From: Myxococcales bacterium
GTDB lineage: Bacteria; Myxococcota_A; Polyangia; Nannocystales; Nannocystaceae
Direction: 5' to 3'
DNA length: 64,000 bases
NCBI GenBank assembly: GCA_014240065.1
Contig: JAAZXR010000013.1
Span: 1 to 64,000, forward strand
Shown: one piece after another, positions 1 to 8,048 of the stretch
How the letters are laid out: every line of letters starts with the position of its first letter
Position numbering within the stretch: the first letter of the stretch is position 1
The notes under the pieces: generated by a model
Databases searched by the model: none
Told to the model about the DNA's origin: nothing
Seen by the model: only the letters and a program-made list of their open reading frames with translations
Translations under genes and position numbers: made by a program

Positions 1-55
1 TTCTTGGCCTTCGAGGAGGTCTTCTTCTTGGCCTTCGAGGAGGTCTTCTTCTTGG
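1..55 (-). repeat. 24-bp tandem repeat coding for an eight-residue Lys-rich unit
   Basis: Two near-identical 24-bp copies at the window edge encode Lys-Lys-Thr-Ser-Ser-Lys-Ala-Lys twice at the visible end of the charged-helix protein. The unit resembles a histone-H1-like tail. The array may continue beyond the window, so copy number is unknown. Confidence 0.7.
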
Positions 56-1259
56 ATCGCTCTTTGTCGCGCTGGGCTTTCAGGCGCTCTTTGTCACGTT
101 TGGATTTCTCGCGCGCCTTCTCGCGTTTGGCCTTCTCACGCTCCTTCTCGCGTTTGGCCTTCTCACGTTCGCGCTCCTTTTGAGCGCGCTCTTTGTCGCG
201 CTCCTTGTCGCGGCGGACTTTGTCGCGCTCCTTGTCGCGGCGGGCCTTGTCGCGCTCCTTGTCGCGGCGGGCCTTGTCACGTTCGCGCTCTTTGCGGGCG
301 CGCTCCTTGTCGCGCTCCTTGTCGCGGCGGGCCTTGTCACGCTCGCGTTCTTTATCGCGGCGCACTTTTTCGTTCTCACGCTCGCGCTGACGCCGTACTT
401 TCTCCTCTTCGCGCTCTTTGCGGCGGCGCTCAGCTTCTTCCACGCGCTCTTCCCGTCGACGCTGGGCTTCCTGCTCACGAATCCGCCGAGCCTCGATGCG
501 GGCCTCTTCCTTCTCTTTGCGAATGCGCGCGCGCTCTTCTTCCTTGCGCTTGCGTTCCTCTTCGCGGAGACGTCGTTTCTCTTCGCGCTCGGCCTCTCGG
601 CGTCGTCGATCTTCCTCTCGGCGCTCTTCTTCTTCGCGGCGCTTGCGCTCGCGCTCAAGGCGTCGCTCTTCGGCCTGGCGCTTGCGCTCCTCTTCCTCCT
701 CACGGAGTTTTTGCTCGCGAGCGGCGGCGATCTCCTCCGGGGAAGGGCCCATCTCGATCTTGATGATCTCGGCGACGCGCTCTGGAGGCACCGCGACCCC
801 CGCGCTCTCTTGCGGGGTCTGGCCACGGTCATGGACCAGCCGCTTGGTGTCGTTGCGGAAGACGATTTCGACCTTGTTGTCGCCCATGACCTCCGACACG
901 TATCCAATGCCGAAGCTGGTGTGCACGACCAGCTGCTCTTGGACCAGCGACACATTGGTGCTGTACTCCACAGCGCCATCGTGGCTGCACGAGGTCATGG
1001 CGCTACGCCAGTCGAGTTTTTTGATGCTCTTGCGCCGCGAGACGGCGATGGGCTCCGTGTCCTCCTCAGTGCCGCGGGGTTTTTTGTAGGGGTGCACGTC
1101 CGAGCAAACTGCGCATTGCACGCGGCGAATGTCCTCGCCATAACGCTCCAATATGACGTGCTGAGTGTCCGCTTTGCACTTATTGCAGTATCCGAGCGTC
1201 TCTCCACCGCTCGAGTTGTTGGAGCCCCCTCCAAAGTGACTTTCGAAGATTTGGTCCAT
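1..1259 (-). CDS. Zinc-ribbon / CarD-like / long charged-helix protein (partial, C-terminus outside window)
   Basis: The frame is open from an ATG at 1259 to the window edge (at least 419 residues) with no stop, so the gene is cut by the window. GGAGG lies about 5 bases before the ATG. The N-terminus carries a treble of CxxC pairs (Cys25/Cys28 and Cys49/Cys52), a likely zinc ribbon. Residues about 110-144 read like the small beta-barrel seen in CarD/RapA-type proteins (Leu-Val-Val-His-x-x-Phe-Gly-Ile-Gly, then Val-x-Ile-Val-Phe and Lys-Arg-Leu). From about residue 180 onward almost every residue is Glu, Arg, Lys or Asp in an ER/K pattern, predicting a very long single helix or coiled coil, and the visible end is Lys-rich. 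The role is unknown; nucleic-acid or RNA polymerase contact is an inference from the zinc ribbon plus CarD-like fold. Confidence 0.75.
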   Translation of the reverse strand, partial: MDQIFESHFGGGSNNSSGGETLGYCNKCKADTQHVILERYGEDIRRVQCAVCSDVHPYKKPRGTEEDTEPIAVSRRKSIKKLDWRSAMTSCSHDGAVEYSTNVSLVQEQLVVHTSFGIGYVSEVMGDNKVEIVFRNDTKRLVHDRGQTPQESAGVAVPPERVAEIIKIEMGPSPEEIAAAREQKLREEEEERKRQAEERRLERERKRREEEERREEDRRRREAEREEKRRLREEERKRKEEERARIRKEKEEARIEARRIREQEAQRRREERVEEAERRRKEREEEKVRRQRERENEKVRRDKERERDKARRDKERDKERARKERERDKARRDKERDKARRDKERDKVRRDKERDKERAQKEREREKAKREKEREKAKREKAREKSKRDKERLKAQRDKERSKKKTSSKAKKKTSSKAK

Positions 1260-1578
1260 GGTACGCCTCCGGCAAATGGCCTTGTGTTCGCGTACCACGC
1301 CCATTTCATGGAGTTCAAGCGCTAACTACGATGAAATTACGGGAAAAATAGGTGCTGACACCGACGCCATTTTGACCAAAAAAAGTCATAAGCCACTGAT
1401 TATATTGGAGAAAGTAGAGTTTTGTGAGCGAGTTGGGCGGTCGTGGGGGGCGATATCGTCCCACATCGTGCGCGCGGATCTACGGTGGATGTCGCCGATT
1501 TTACCAATCGACCACGCGGCCAGACGCGTAGGTGCGGGTCGCGTGTGGTGCCGGTCTCGTGCGGGTCTTGTCGCCGGT
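1260..1578. other. Intergenic region with AT-rich stretch
   Basis: No credible gene is seen here. Positions about 1325-1425 are distinctly AT-rich (runs of A, TTATATTGG-like sequence) compared with the rest of the window, which fits a promoter region for the minus-strand gene starting at 1259. The remainder to 1578 is GC-rich and lies just past the stop codon of the MCP-like gene. I could not assign a specific promoter or terminator. Confidence 0.4.
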
Positions 1579-2421
1579 TCACGTGGTGAAAGCGCGCGGC
1601 GTGCCCGCGCCCGCCGCTTCTTGCGTGCTTTGCACCTCGCTGGCGTCTGCCGGAGTGTCGGCGGCGTCTGCGGAGCCGGGCACCTCGCCGGCGTAGCGCT
1701 CCACCTCGTGAGCGGCTCGACGCGCCTGGATCCCCAGGGAGCTCATCTCGCGACAAACGACGCGAAACGCGCGTCCATGTGGCCCCGCTTGCGCAGCGAG
1801 GATATTGCCGTTGAGCGCGAGGAGCTGGAGCCTACGGGAGACGTTGTCGATGATCGAGGAGGCGTTGTGGAGCACCGCCGTCTGCGCCTCGAGGGTGAAG
1901 TGCTGTGACGCGAGCACCTGCCTCGTAAGATCGCTGATCACGCCGGATAAAAACTGCTGGTCTTGGTACGCCTCGACGATTCCCACGGGCGCGAGGCCGT
2001 CAGCCTGGGTCGATCCCAGGGGTCGTGCGGCGGACAAGTAGGCGCGTCCGTTGTACTGGACAGTGCCTGAGAACAGGTTCCGACGGCGCGATACCTGCTC
2101 GATGAGCTGGGGAGGAGCGAGATCACCGACGCGGGGGGGCGCGCCAGCTTCAGGTACGGAACCATTGGCAATTCGACGATTGCCCAAGTACAGGTTGATG
2201 CCAAGGCCGGTGGCGCTGGCGATCTGCTGCAGTCCTTGGCGTTCGCGCGCGAGGTCCACGTCCCCTGCGAACAGGCGGTCATCTTGGCGGCGCAGCTCGC
2301 CGTGACCGCGCACGATCTGCTCGCATAGGGCGGTGGCGTGCACGGCACGGTCCATGATTCGCCGCGAGAGAACCTCCCATACGGAGGCAAAGACCTCATC
2401 TTGTGGTGCTGGCGACGACAC
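1579..2421 (-). CDS. Soluble sensor with Cache-like region and degenerate MCP signalling hairpin
   Basis: From the GTG at 2421 the product is about 280 residues; an ATG at 2355 is an alternative. A longer frame runs back to 2556 but its first 45 residues overlap the gltX start and look non-coding. No membrane segment is visible. The middle (GLGINLYLGNRRIANG... then a Gly-Thr-Val-Gln-Tyr-Asn-Gly-Arg-Ala-Tyr strand and a Pro-Val-Gly-Ile-Val turn) resembles a single Cache/PAS-like ligand domain. The C-terminal third has ALNGNILAAQAG-x-HGRAF-x-VVCREM, matching the tip of methyl-accepting chemotaxis proteins (usually ALNAAIEAARAGExGRGFAVVADE), but lacking the conserved Glu and much of the hairpin length. 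It may be a non-canonical chemoreceptor-like adaptor; function is not established. Confidence 0.65.
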   Translation of the reverse strand: MSSPAPQDEVFASVWEVLSRRIMDRAVHATALCEQIVRGHGELRRQDDRLFAGDVDLARERQGLQQIASATGLGINLYLGNRRIANGSVPEAGAPPRVGDLAPPQLIEQVSRRRNLFSGTVQYNGRAYLSAARPLGSTQADGLAPVGIVEAYQDQQFLSGVISDLTRQVLASQHFTLEAQTAVLHNASSIIDNVSRRLQLLALNGNILAAQAGPHGRAFRVVCREMSSLGIQARRAAHEVERYAGEVPGSADAADTPADASEVQSTQEAAGAGTPRAFTT

Positions 2422-2469
2422 GTGGGGAGAGTGTAACGCGCCGCGCCTTGTTTGTGGTAGGCAAGCCGC

Positions 2470-3996
2470 ATGGTGGATGCCAACGACAGCGCAACGCCCC
2501 CCGGAGTCCTCCCTCCGAGGGTTCGTATAGCACCGAGCCCCACGGGAGACCCCCACGTAGGGACGGCGTATATCGGTCTGTTCAATTTTGTATTCGCGCG
2601 GAGGTGGGAGGGCGCGTTCGTGTTACGCATCGAAGACACGGACCAGACGCGCTCGTCGCGAAGCTCGGAGGAGTCGATCCTTGGGGCGCTCCGGTGGCTC
2701 GGAATCGAGTGGGACGAGGGGCCCGACGTGGGCGGTCCGCACGGACCCTACCGGCAGTCCGAGCGCCTGCCCATGTACCGCGAGGCAGTGGACAGGCTCC
2801 TCGACGATGGGAAGGCCTACCGTTGTTTCTGCTCGAAGGAGCGTCTCGATGAGGTGCGCAAGATCCAGATGGCGGAGCGCAAGCCCTCCGGCTACGATCG
2901 ACACTGCCGCGATCTCAGCGTGGAGGAGTCGACGGCTCGGGCCGCCGCTGGAGAGGGGCACACCGTGCGCATGATGGTCCCGCTCGCAGGGACCACCCAG
3001 TGGATCGATGAGTTACGCGGCACCCAGTCCTTTGAGAACCGGCTCATCGACGATCAGGTGATTTTGAAGTCGGACGGGTTCCCCACCTATCACCTCGCCA
3101 ATGTGGTCGACGATCATCATATGAGGATCACCCATGTGATCCGCGGGGAGGAGTGGATATCATCCACGCCCAAGCACGTGTTGTTGTACGAGGCGTTCGG
3201 CTGGGATCTGCCGCGATTTTATCACCTCGGGCTGCTGCGCAACTCCGACAAAAATAAGTCGAAGTTGTCGAAGCGAAAGAACCCGGTGTCGATTTTTCAC
3301 TACCGTGATCTGGGCTACATGCCAGCGACCTTCCTCAACTTCCTCGGGAACCTCGGGTACTCGTTCGGCGACGACCGCGAGCGTTTCAGCCTACGAGAGA
3401 TGATCGACACCTTCGACGCGCGCCGGCTGTCGGTGGGCGGCCCCGTCTTCGATCCCGTGAAGTTGGAGGCGTTCAATGGCGACGATATTCGAGCGATGGA
3501 CGCGGGGGCCTTGCAAGAGATGCTCATGAAGCACTGTCTCTCACCTGAGCGGCTCGGCCCGATCGTCGCGCAGGCCCAGGAGCGAATCACCCGGCTCGAC
3601 GATTTTCTACCCTATGTCTCCTTCTTCTACGGGGGCGCGGTCGACTACACGCAGGTGGAGGCCAAGCTGCGACTGAAGAAGCGAAACAAAAAGGAGGTCA
3701 TCAAGATCGTCGAGGCCTTCGTCCAAGAAATCGAGTCAGATCCGGAGGCCCGGGGGTTCGAGAAGGCGGCGTTGGAGAGCTACGCGCGAGCGTTTTGCGA
3801 GCGCCATGGTTGGAAGACCAAGGAAATATTCACGCTGTTGCGCCTCGGTTGCACCGGCCGCACGGCGGCGCCTCCTTTGTTCGACACCCTGGCGATCTGC
3901 GGCAAAGACCGCGTGCGGATGCGGCTTCGCGGGCTCGTCGCGTTCCTCAAGACCATGGATGACTGGGGTGGGGAGTCTCCCGCCCAGGGCGCCTAG
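2470..3996 (+). CDS. gltX: Glutamate--tRNA ligase
   Basis: Class I aminoacyl-tRNA synthetase that charges tRNA(Glu) with glutamate in the cytosol; 508 residues, normal for the family. The HIGH-type signature is PSPTGDPHVG near residue 25 and the KMSKS-type loop is SKLSKRKN near 265. A zinc-like Cys-x-Cys...Cys pattern follows the catalytic core insertion (YRCFCS... YDRHC), as in E. coli GluRS. The C-terminal anticodon-binding half is present, so the gene is intact. The ATG at 2470 lies about 50 bases from the start of the divergent sensor gene; the first 17 residues are poorly conserved, so a slightly later start is possible. Whether it is discriminating or also charges tRNA(Gln) cannot be read from the sequence with confidence. 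Confidence 0.97.
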   Translation: MVDANDSATPPGVLPPRVRIAPSPTGDPHVGTAYIGLFNFVFARRWEGAFVLRIEDTDQTRSSRSSEESILGALRWLGIEWDEGPDVGGPHGPYRQSERLPMYREAVDRLLDDGKAYRCFCSKERLDEVRKIQMAERKPSGYDRHCRDLSVEESTARAAAGEGHTVRMMVPLAGTTQWIDELRGTQSFENRLIDDQVILKSDGFPTYHLANVVDDHHMRITHVIRGEEWISSTPKHVLLYEAFGWDLPRFYHLGLLRNSDKNKSKLSKRKNPVSIFHYRDLGYMPATFLNFLGNLGYSFGDDRERFSLREMIDTFDARRLSVGGPVFDPVKLEAFNGDDIRAMDAGALQEMLMKHCLSPERLGPIVAQAQERITRLDDFLPYVSFFYGGAVDYTQVEAKLRLKKRNKKEVIKIVEAFVQEIESDPEARGFEKAALESYARAFCERHGWKTKEIFTLLRLGCTGRTAAPPLFDTLAICGKDRVRMRLRGLVAFLKTMDDWGGESPAQGA

Positions 3997-4011
3997 CGTG
4001 GCGCCGCCAAC

Positions 4012-4917
4012 CTAGCGCAGGAGCCGACCTTCGACGGCGGGGGCCGTGATGAGGGCGCCTGAGTCGGCGCCGAGGGCAGAGAGTTTCTCAGCGAGGTTGC
4101 CGGGCGCGCCAAAGTCCCATTGAGACAGCCGAAGCCCGAACAGTCGAAACGACGACCAGTCTTCTTGGACCTCCCCGGCGTCGTCGCGGGAGAGCACTCT
4201 CCCGGCGCAGTAGCGCGCGTGAGGGCTGGCTTCGAACGCGTCAAAGAGGGCGCCTAGCCACCCCACCGTGGGGACTACTTGCGGGTCGACCACGGCGACG
4301 ATCTCGGAGCGAGCGCGCTCCATCCCCATGGCGATGGCCTGCTCAAGGGTGGCCTCTCGCGTGAGGAGGACCACCTCGATAGATCCCTCCACGGCCCCAA
4401 GCAGCGAGGAGGTCTCGTCGAACGATCCTCGGTCGCAGACGATGAGCTCCCACGACGGCGCCTCATCGTCCCCTGCGAGGGCCGTGAGCAGTCGCCAGAG
4501 CGGCCGCGCCTGGTCTTGACACGGCACGATCACGGAGATTTTGAGGGGGGTGGGGGGAGAGGTCGGCTGCCTCGCGAACAGCATCCACTCGACGTCTCCG
4601 GCGCGCACCCGCGAAATCTTGGAGAGTTCGCGTCGGGCGTCGGGCGTCACGGCGGCAAATTTCGTGTTGATCGGGCGTTGCACGAGCAGGAGGGAGGTGG
4701 GCGCGCAGACCTCGAGGGCGCGCCCGAACTGGTCTGCCTCACACACTACGAGGTCGTAGGGCTCGATGCTGCACGCGCCGGGGACGTTGTCTCTCACCCA
4801 CGCGGCGCCGGTGTTCGCGGCCGACATATCGAGGAACGATACGGCTCGCAGGTCCGCGCGAATCGACGCGAGGATAGCCTCGAGGACTTCATCGGAGGAG
4901 CTTGTCAACAGGCACAT
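4012..4917 (-). CDS. Family 2-like glycosyltransferase domain protein
   Basis: About 301 residues from the ATG at 4917 (an in-frame TTG at 4944 adds nine). The second half carries a GT-A nucleotide-diphosphosugar fold: ISVIVPCQDQARPLWRLL opens the first beta-alpha unit, followed by WELIVCDRGSFDET and AIAMGMERARSEIVAVVDPQ, where Asp-Pro-Gln sits in the place of the usual DxD metal motif. The first ~125 residues have a Rossmann-like look (alternating hydrophobic strands and helices, DLVVCEADQFGRAL) that I do not recognise. The C-terminal catalytic part appears short (no clear acceptor domain), so it could be inactive or regulatory. It is convergent with gltX, 15 bases away. Confidence 0.7.
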   Translation of the reverse strand: MCLLTSSSDEVLEAILASIRADLRAVSFLDMSAANTGAAWVRDNVPGACSIEPYDLVVCEADQFGRALEVCAPTSLLLVQRPINTKFAAVTPDARRELSKISRVRAGDVEWMLFARQPTSPPTPLKISVIVPCQDQARPLWRLLTALAGDDEAPSWELIVCDRGSFDETSSLLGAVEGSIEVVLLTREATLEQAIAMGMERARSEIVAVVDPQVVPTVGWLGALFDAFEASPHARYCAGRVLSRDDAGEVQEDWSSFRLFGLRLSQWDFGAPGNLAEKLSALGADSGALITAPAVEGRLLR

Positions 4918-5215
4918 CGTCGCTCGTGACGATGCGCGCTGCAAGTACGCGACAAGAAAGACTCAGCGGACTGCGCTTGGCTTCAAGTTCAACCCCTACA
5001 TTTTTGAGGTGGGGTCTGCGGTAATCGCTTCGGGCTTCCCGCCGAACGGGCGTGCTCTCCCACGAAAAGAGACGGACCCCTGGTTGAACGATGTAGGTAG
5101 AACTTCTGGCTGTTGCGCAGCCCGCTGTCGTCAGTTTAGCACACGGCGCTCGACGTCAAGCAAGAGCCGCGCGCCGAAGAGCAAATTGTACGGTTCGGCC
5201 CGAGCGCCGCACGGA

Positions 5216-6763
5216 TCAGGTCCGAGAACGAGGCACGATGCCAATTAAAAAACCGAGTCTTTTAGCGAAAATGGACAGCGATCCATCAAGTAAGATCCAA
5301 AATGCGACATGCATCGCGATCGTCGCGAGGAGCAGGTGGCTGGGCCCTGGGAGGAGGTGTGGTAGGCGGACCCACCAACTGCGGGGCGCGTAATGGACGA
5401 GCTCATTGGTGAGCAACACGAGCGTCGCGAGGCGCTGCAGACGAGTCAGGTACGCGGTGGTGCCGACGCGCCACAGCGCGCCTGCGCCCGCGAGGAGGAG
5501 CGCCGCCGCGGAGCAAGGAAGGAGCCAACCATCGGCGAGCGCGGGCACGCGGGACAGGTGAGAGATCCAGAGGCCGACGAGGATGATCGCCGCCGCGCGG
5601 GTGCGGTGGAGGGCGCCGCGGATCCCCGCGGAGGAGGTGAGGGCGGACAGCGCCATCGACCACGCGCACAAGACCCACGGGAGGAGCACCGGCACCGGCC
5701 AGGGCCACACGCCGATGCGCAGCGCGCCCGCGCCCTCAATGCAGGTGGACGGTCCCGCGGCGAGGGCCGGCACCACGGGCCATGAGGCGCACCACGCGGG
5801 CGTGAGGGGGACGGTCGCCAGCGACCCGAGGACGCACGCCGCGGACAGGGCCAAGAGTGGGCGGGGACCGAGGGCCCGATCCCGATCCGCGACAGGCCCA
5901 CCGTCGAGAGGGGGACGCGCGAGCGCGAGGCTGGCCAGGACGAGGAGGAGCGCGGTGGCGACGGAGGTCCGCCACGGAGGAGAGGGGCGATTGCCGTGGA
6001 ACGTGACCGGGATCTCAATCAGCTCGGCGCCGAGGCGAAACGACAATGACGCGGCCCCGTCGCGATAGTGGCGGTAACCGGCGGTGGCGCCGCCGGCTCC
6101 GGCGTGGACGAGAAACTGATCGGGGGCGCCGCGCAGACGAACGGTGGTCATCGCGCCCGGTGTGACGAGCGCCGGCCCGTCGACGAGCGGCACGAAGGCG
6201 CGCCAGTCTTCGCCGCTCACGCGCACCTCTCGAAGCGGGCGCGGGTTGACGCCGCGGTTGTGCACGCGGAGGGCGGCCGACGGGGAGTCCCACGCGAGGT
6301 GGAGGGACGATGGCGCGACCGTGGTGATGGCGGCGCCGCGTGCGGCCATCGTACCCCGTCGCATCACCGAAGGATCCGCGGCGATCCACAGGCTCCAGAC
6401 GCCGAGGAGCCCGAGGGCCCAGAGCGCGACCGAGCGCAGGCGGGTCGTCTTCATGGGCCGCTCGACAGCAGGCGGCGGTCGCGCGGGGAGACCTGCGCCG
6501 GTGAAGGTCCAGGCGAGCGCGGCCAGGCCGACGAAGACGAGCGCGGTCAGGCCCGAGGGGGAGAGGGAGCCCAGCGCCCCGGCGACGGTGAGCACCACGA
6601 GCGCGAGGCCGAGGCGGCGATGTGCTGCCGCGCCGGCCTCGGTGTCCGCCGCCGGCGGTCGCGGCGGGATCCAGTGGCGACGGGACCAGGCCACACCGAT
6701 CACGAGGAGCGCGAGGGCTGCGAGGAGCGCCGGGGCGGCGAGCGCGACGAATGGGGAGTGCAT
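5216..6763 (-). CDS. Polytopic membrane protein with an internal beta-rich soluble domain
   Basis: The 515-residue product starts at an ATG with an immediate hydrophobic segment. About four transmembrane segments occupy the first ~130 residues. A soluble stretch of roughly 140 residues follows (repeated Val-Arg-Leu, Ala-Leu-Arg-Val-His and Ile-Pro-Val-Thr-Phe patterns, likely an Ig-like beta sandwich), then about seven more membrane segments to the C-terminus. I do not recognise the family. Charged residues just inside the last helices and the C-terminal RSRT tail suggest a cytoplasmic end. The gene lies 29 bases downstream of the macro-domain gene on the same strand and may be co-transcribed. 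No catalytic motif was seen. Confidence 0.65.
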   Translation of the reverse strand: MHSPFVALAAPALLAALALLVIGVAWSRRHWIPPRPPAADTEAGAAAHRRLGLALVVLTVAGALGSLSPSGLTALVFVGLAALAWTFTGAGLPARPPPAVERPMKTTRLRSVALWALGLLGVWSLWIAADPSVMRRGTMAARGAAITTVAPSSLHLAWDSPSAALRVHNRGVNPRPLREVRVSGEDWRAFVPLVDGPALVTPGAMTTVRLRGAPDQFLVHAGAGGATAGYRHYRDGAASLSFRLGAELIEIPVTFHGNRPSPPWRTSVATALLLVLASLALARPPLDGGPVADRDRALGPRPLLALSAACVLGSLATVPLTPAWCASWPVVPALAAGPSTCIEGAGALRIGVWPWPVPVLLPWVLCAWSMALSALTSSAGIRGALHRTRAAAIILVGLWISHLSRVPALADGWLLPCSAAALLLAGAGALWRVGTTAYLTRLQRLATLVLLTNELVHYAPRSWWVRLPHLLPGPSHLLLATIAMHVAFWILLDGSLSIFAKRLGFLIGIVPRSRT

Positions 6764-6792
6764 CGAGACGACCGGCGTGGGCCTCGCGGAGG

Positions 6793-7293
6793 CTAGCTCG
6801 TGGCCTCGATCGCCATCTCGAACATCTCGTGCTCTTCGGGGGTGCGCGGCGCGAGGGTGACGCGCGCCGGGTACTCGCCCTTGTACGCGCGGAGTTGACT
6901 GGTGATCGCGCGGGCGGCCTCGGCTCCTGGGATCCCCGCATCGAACGCGCCCATCAAGGGGATCGCGATGGACGCGAACCGTCGCGCCTCACAGGCGACG
7001 AGGACCGCTGACGCCGCGCGGAGCACATCCTCCACTTGCACGCTGCCGCCGGGTTGGTCGGTATTCGGCACGTGAATTAAGTAGTGCGCGCGCATATTCC
7101 CTGCGGAGGTCACGAACGCCGCGCCCACAGCGAGCGGGGTGTGCGGACGGAGGACCGGCTCCAGCGGAATCCCCACCAGGTCTTGCACTCTCGAGGTGGG
7201 GTGCTGGGTCATCATGCCTACGCTGTTGGTCGGGCAGACAAACGCGTCCACTTCCAGCGTCTCCCAGGGCTCGTTGCTGATGAGGATCTCCAT
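6793..7293 (-). CDS. Macro-domain (ADP-ribose-binding) family protein
   Basis: The 166-residue product is close to the size of a stand-alone macro domain. It begins with a strand leading to VDAFVCPTNSVGMM, the position of the usual VDAIVNAAN loop, then AVGAAFVTSAGNMRAHYLIHVPN (family form: G.a..T.g..L...yiiH..) and FASIAIPLMGAFDAGIPGAEAARAI (family form: si..P.lgtG..g.p...a). Known relatives bind ADP-ribose or remove ADP-ribose and O-acetyl groups. The catalytic Asn pair of MacroD enzymes is only partly preserved (CPTNS), and the Gly-rich loop has Met-Gly-Ala, so binding without hydrolysis is plausible. It lies between nadB and a membrane protein on the same strand; a link with NAD metabolism is suggestive only. 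Confidence 0.75.
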   Translation of the reverse strand: MEILISNEPWETLEVDAFVCPTNSVGMMTQHPTSRVQDLVGIPLEPVLRPHTPLAVGAAFVTSAGNMRAHYLIHVPNTDQPGGSVQVEDVLRAASAVLVACEARRFASIAIPLMGAFDAGIPGAEAARAITSQLRAYKGEYPARVTLAPRTPEEHEMFEMAIEATS

Positions 7294-7369
7294 AGGAGGC
7301 CATTTAGGGCCAACCGAGGCGGCGGATCAAGCGTTGATGACCGTTTGATCGCTCGGACGCTCGGATTTC

Positions 7370-7384
7370 AGCGCCGAAGGCGCT
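7370..7384. other. Short perfect hairpin at the end of the lipoprotein gene
   Basis: AGCGCC-GAA-GGCGCT forms a six-base-pair stem with a three-base loop, overlapping the TAG stop of the minus-strand lipoprotein gene. On the transcript it would sit right at the end of the nadB unit. No run of U follows, so a classical rho-independent terminator is not supported. Confidence 0.4.
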
Positions 7385-8048
7385 AGTCGCCCACGCTCAC
7401 CACGCGCCATCCGTCCGCAAATCGTTGCAGGCGGATGAGGACCCCGGGCTCGATGAGCGCGCGGGCCTGGTCATCTCCCACGAGGGTGATGCGGGAGGGG
7501 TCCTCAAGGAGCGCCTCGATGCCGCTGGCGCGAGTGGCGAGGAGGGCCGTCGACGCGCGCGCCAGCTCGGGGCCCACCACGTCGCTCAGGGCGGCCATGT
7601 CGAGTCCTCGGAGCGCGCGCGCGAAGGCGGAGAGCGCCGCGAGGGGAGAGCGCCGCGAGGGAAGCTCCCCCAGGCCTCCCGTGGCCACGAACGCGCCGTC
7701 GACCCGGGTCCACGTCACGCGGCGCCCCCGTTCGTGAATCGTGACCCCTTCGAGCCAGGTCGCGGGCGCGCCGGCGCCCTCGGGGGCCTGCTCGAGGGGA
7801 GGGCTCGCGGCGAGAGCCTGTCGCTCTCGTCGCGTCTCCTCCCACCGGCGGTCAAAGGTGGAGCGGTCGGTGGCGGCGCGCGCCTCTGGGGCCATGAGCT
7901 CCCACGCGCGGGCTGGGTCGTCATCGCTCAGCGCGGCGCGATACGTGGCGCCCAGCGTCGCAGGATCGGGCCCGTGCGCGCACGCGACCACGGGGGGCGC
8001 GGCGAAGGCGGCGATCCGGACAGACGCGGCGAATATTTTGACGCTCAC
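7383..8048 (-). CDS. Putative lipoprotein, coupled to nadB
   Basis: Start GTG at 8048 overlaps the nadB stop (GTGA), giving 221 residues and translational coupling. A longer open frame reaching back to 8609 only shadows nadB. The N-terminus is hydrophobic and ends with Val-Val-Ala-Cys23, a reasonable lipobox. The mature part has a helix-rich region (YRAALSDDDPARAWELMAPEAR) followed by paired strands ending in a tryptophan-containing VRL-type C-terminus (RFADGWRVVSVGD). This layout recalls NTF2-like or DUF4878-like lipoproteins whose pocket is formed by a helix plus curved sheet; that assignment is inference. No catalytic residues recognised. Confidence 0.7.
   Translation of the reverse strand: MSVKIFAASVRIAAFAAPPVVACAHGPDPATLGATYRAALSDDDPARAWELMAPEARAATDRSTFDRRWEETRRERQALAASPPLEQAPEGAGAPATWLEGVTIHERGRRVTWTRVDGAFVATGGLGELPSRRSPLAALSAFARALRGLDMAALSDVVGPELARASTALLATRASGIEALLEDPSRITLVGDDQARALIEPGVLIRLQRFADGWRVVSVGD

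Noticed and set aside
180-1325. 381-residue plus-strand open frame across the first gene
   Set aside because: It is the shadow of the minus-strand charged-helix gene. Its Leu/Ala/Phe-rich repeats arise from antisense reading of Glu/Arg/Lys codons.
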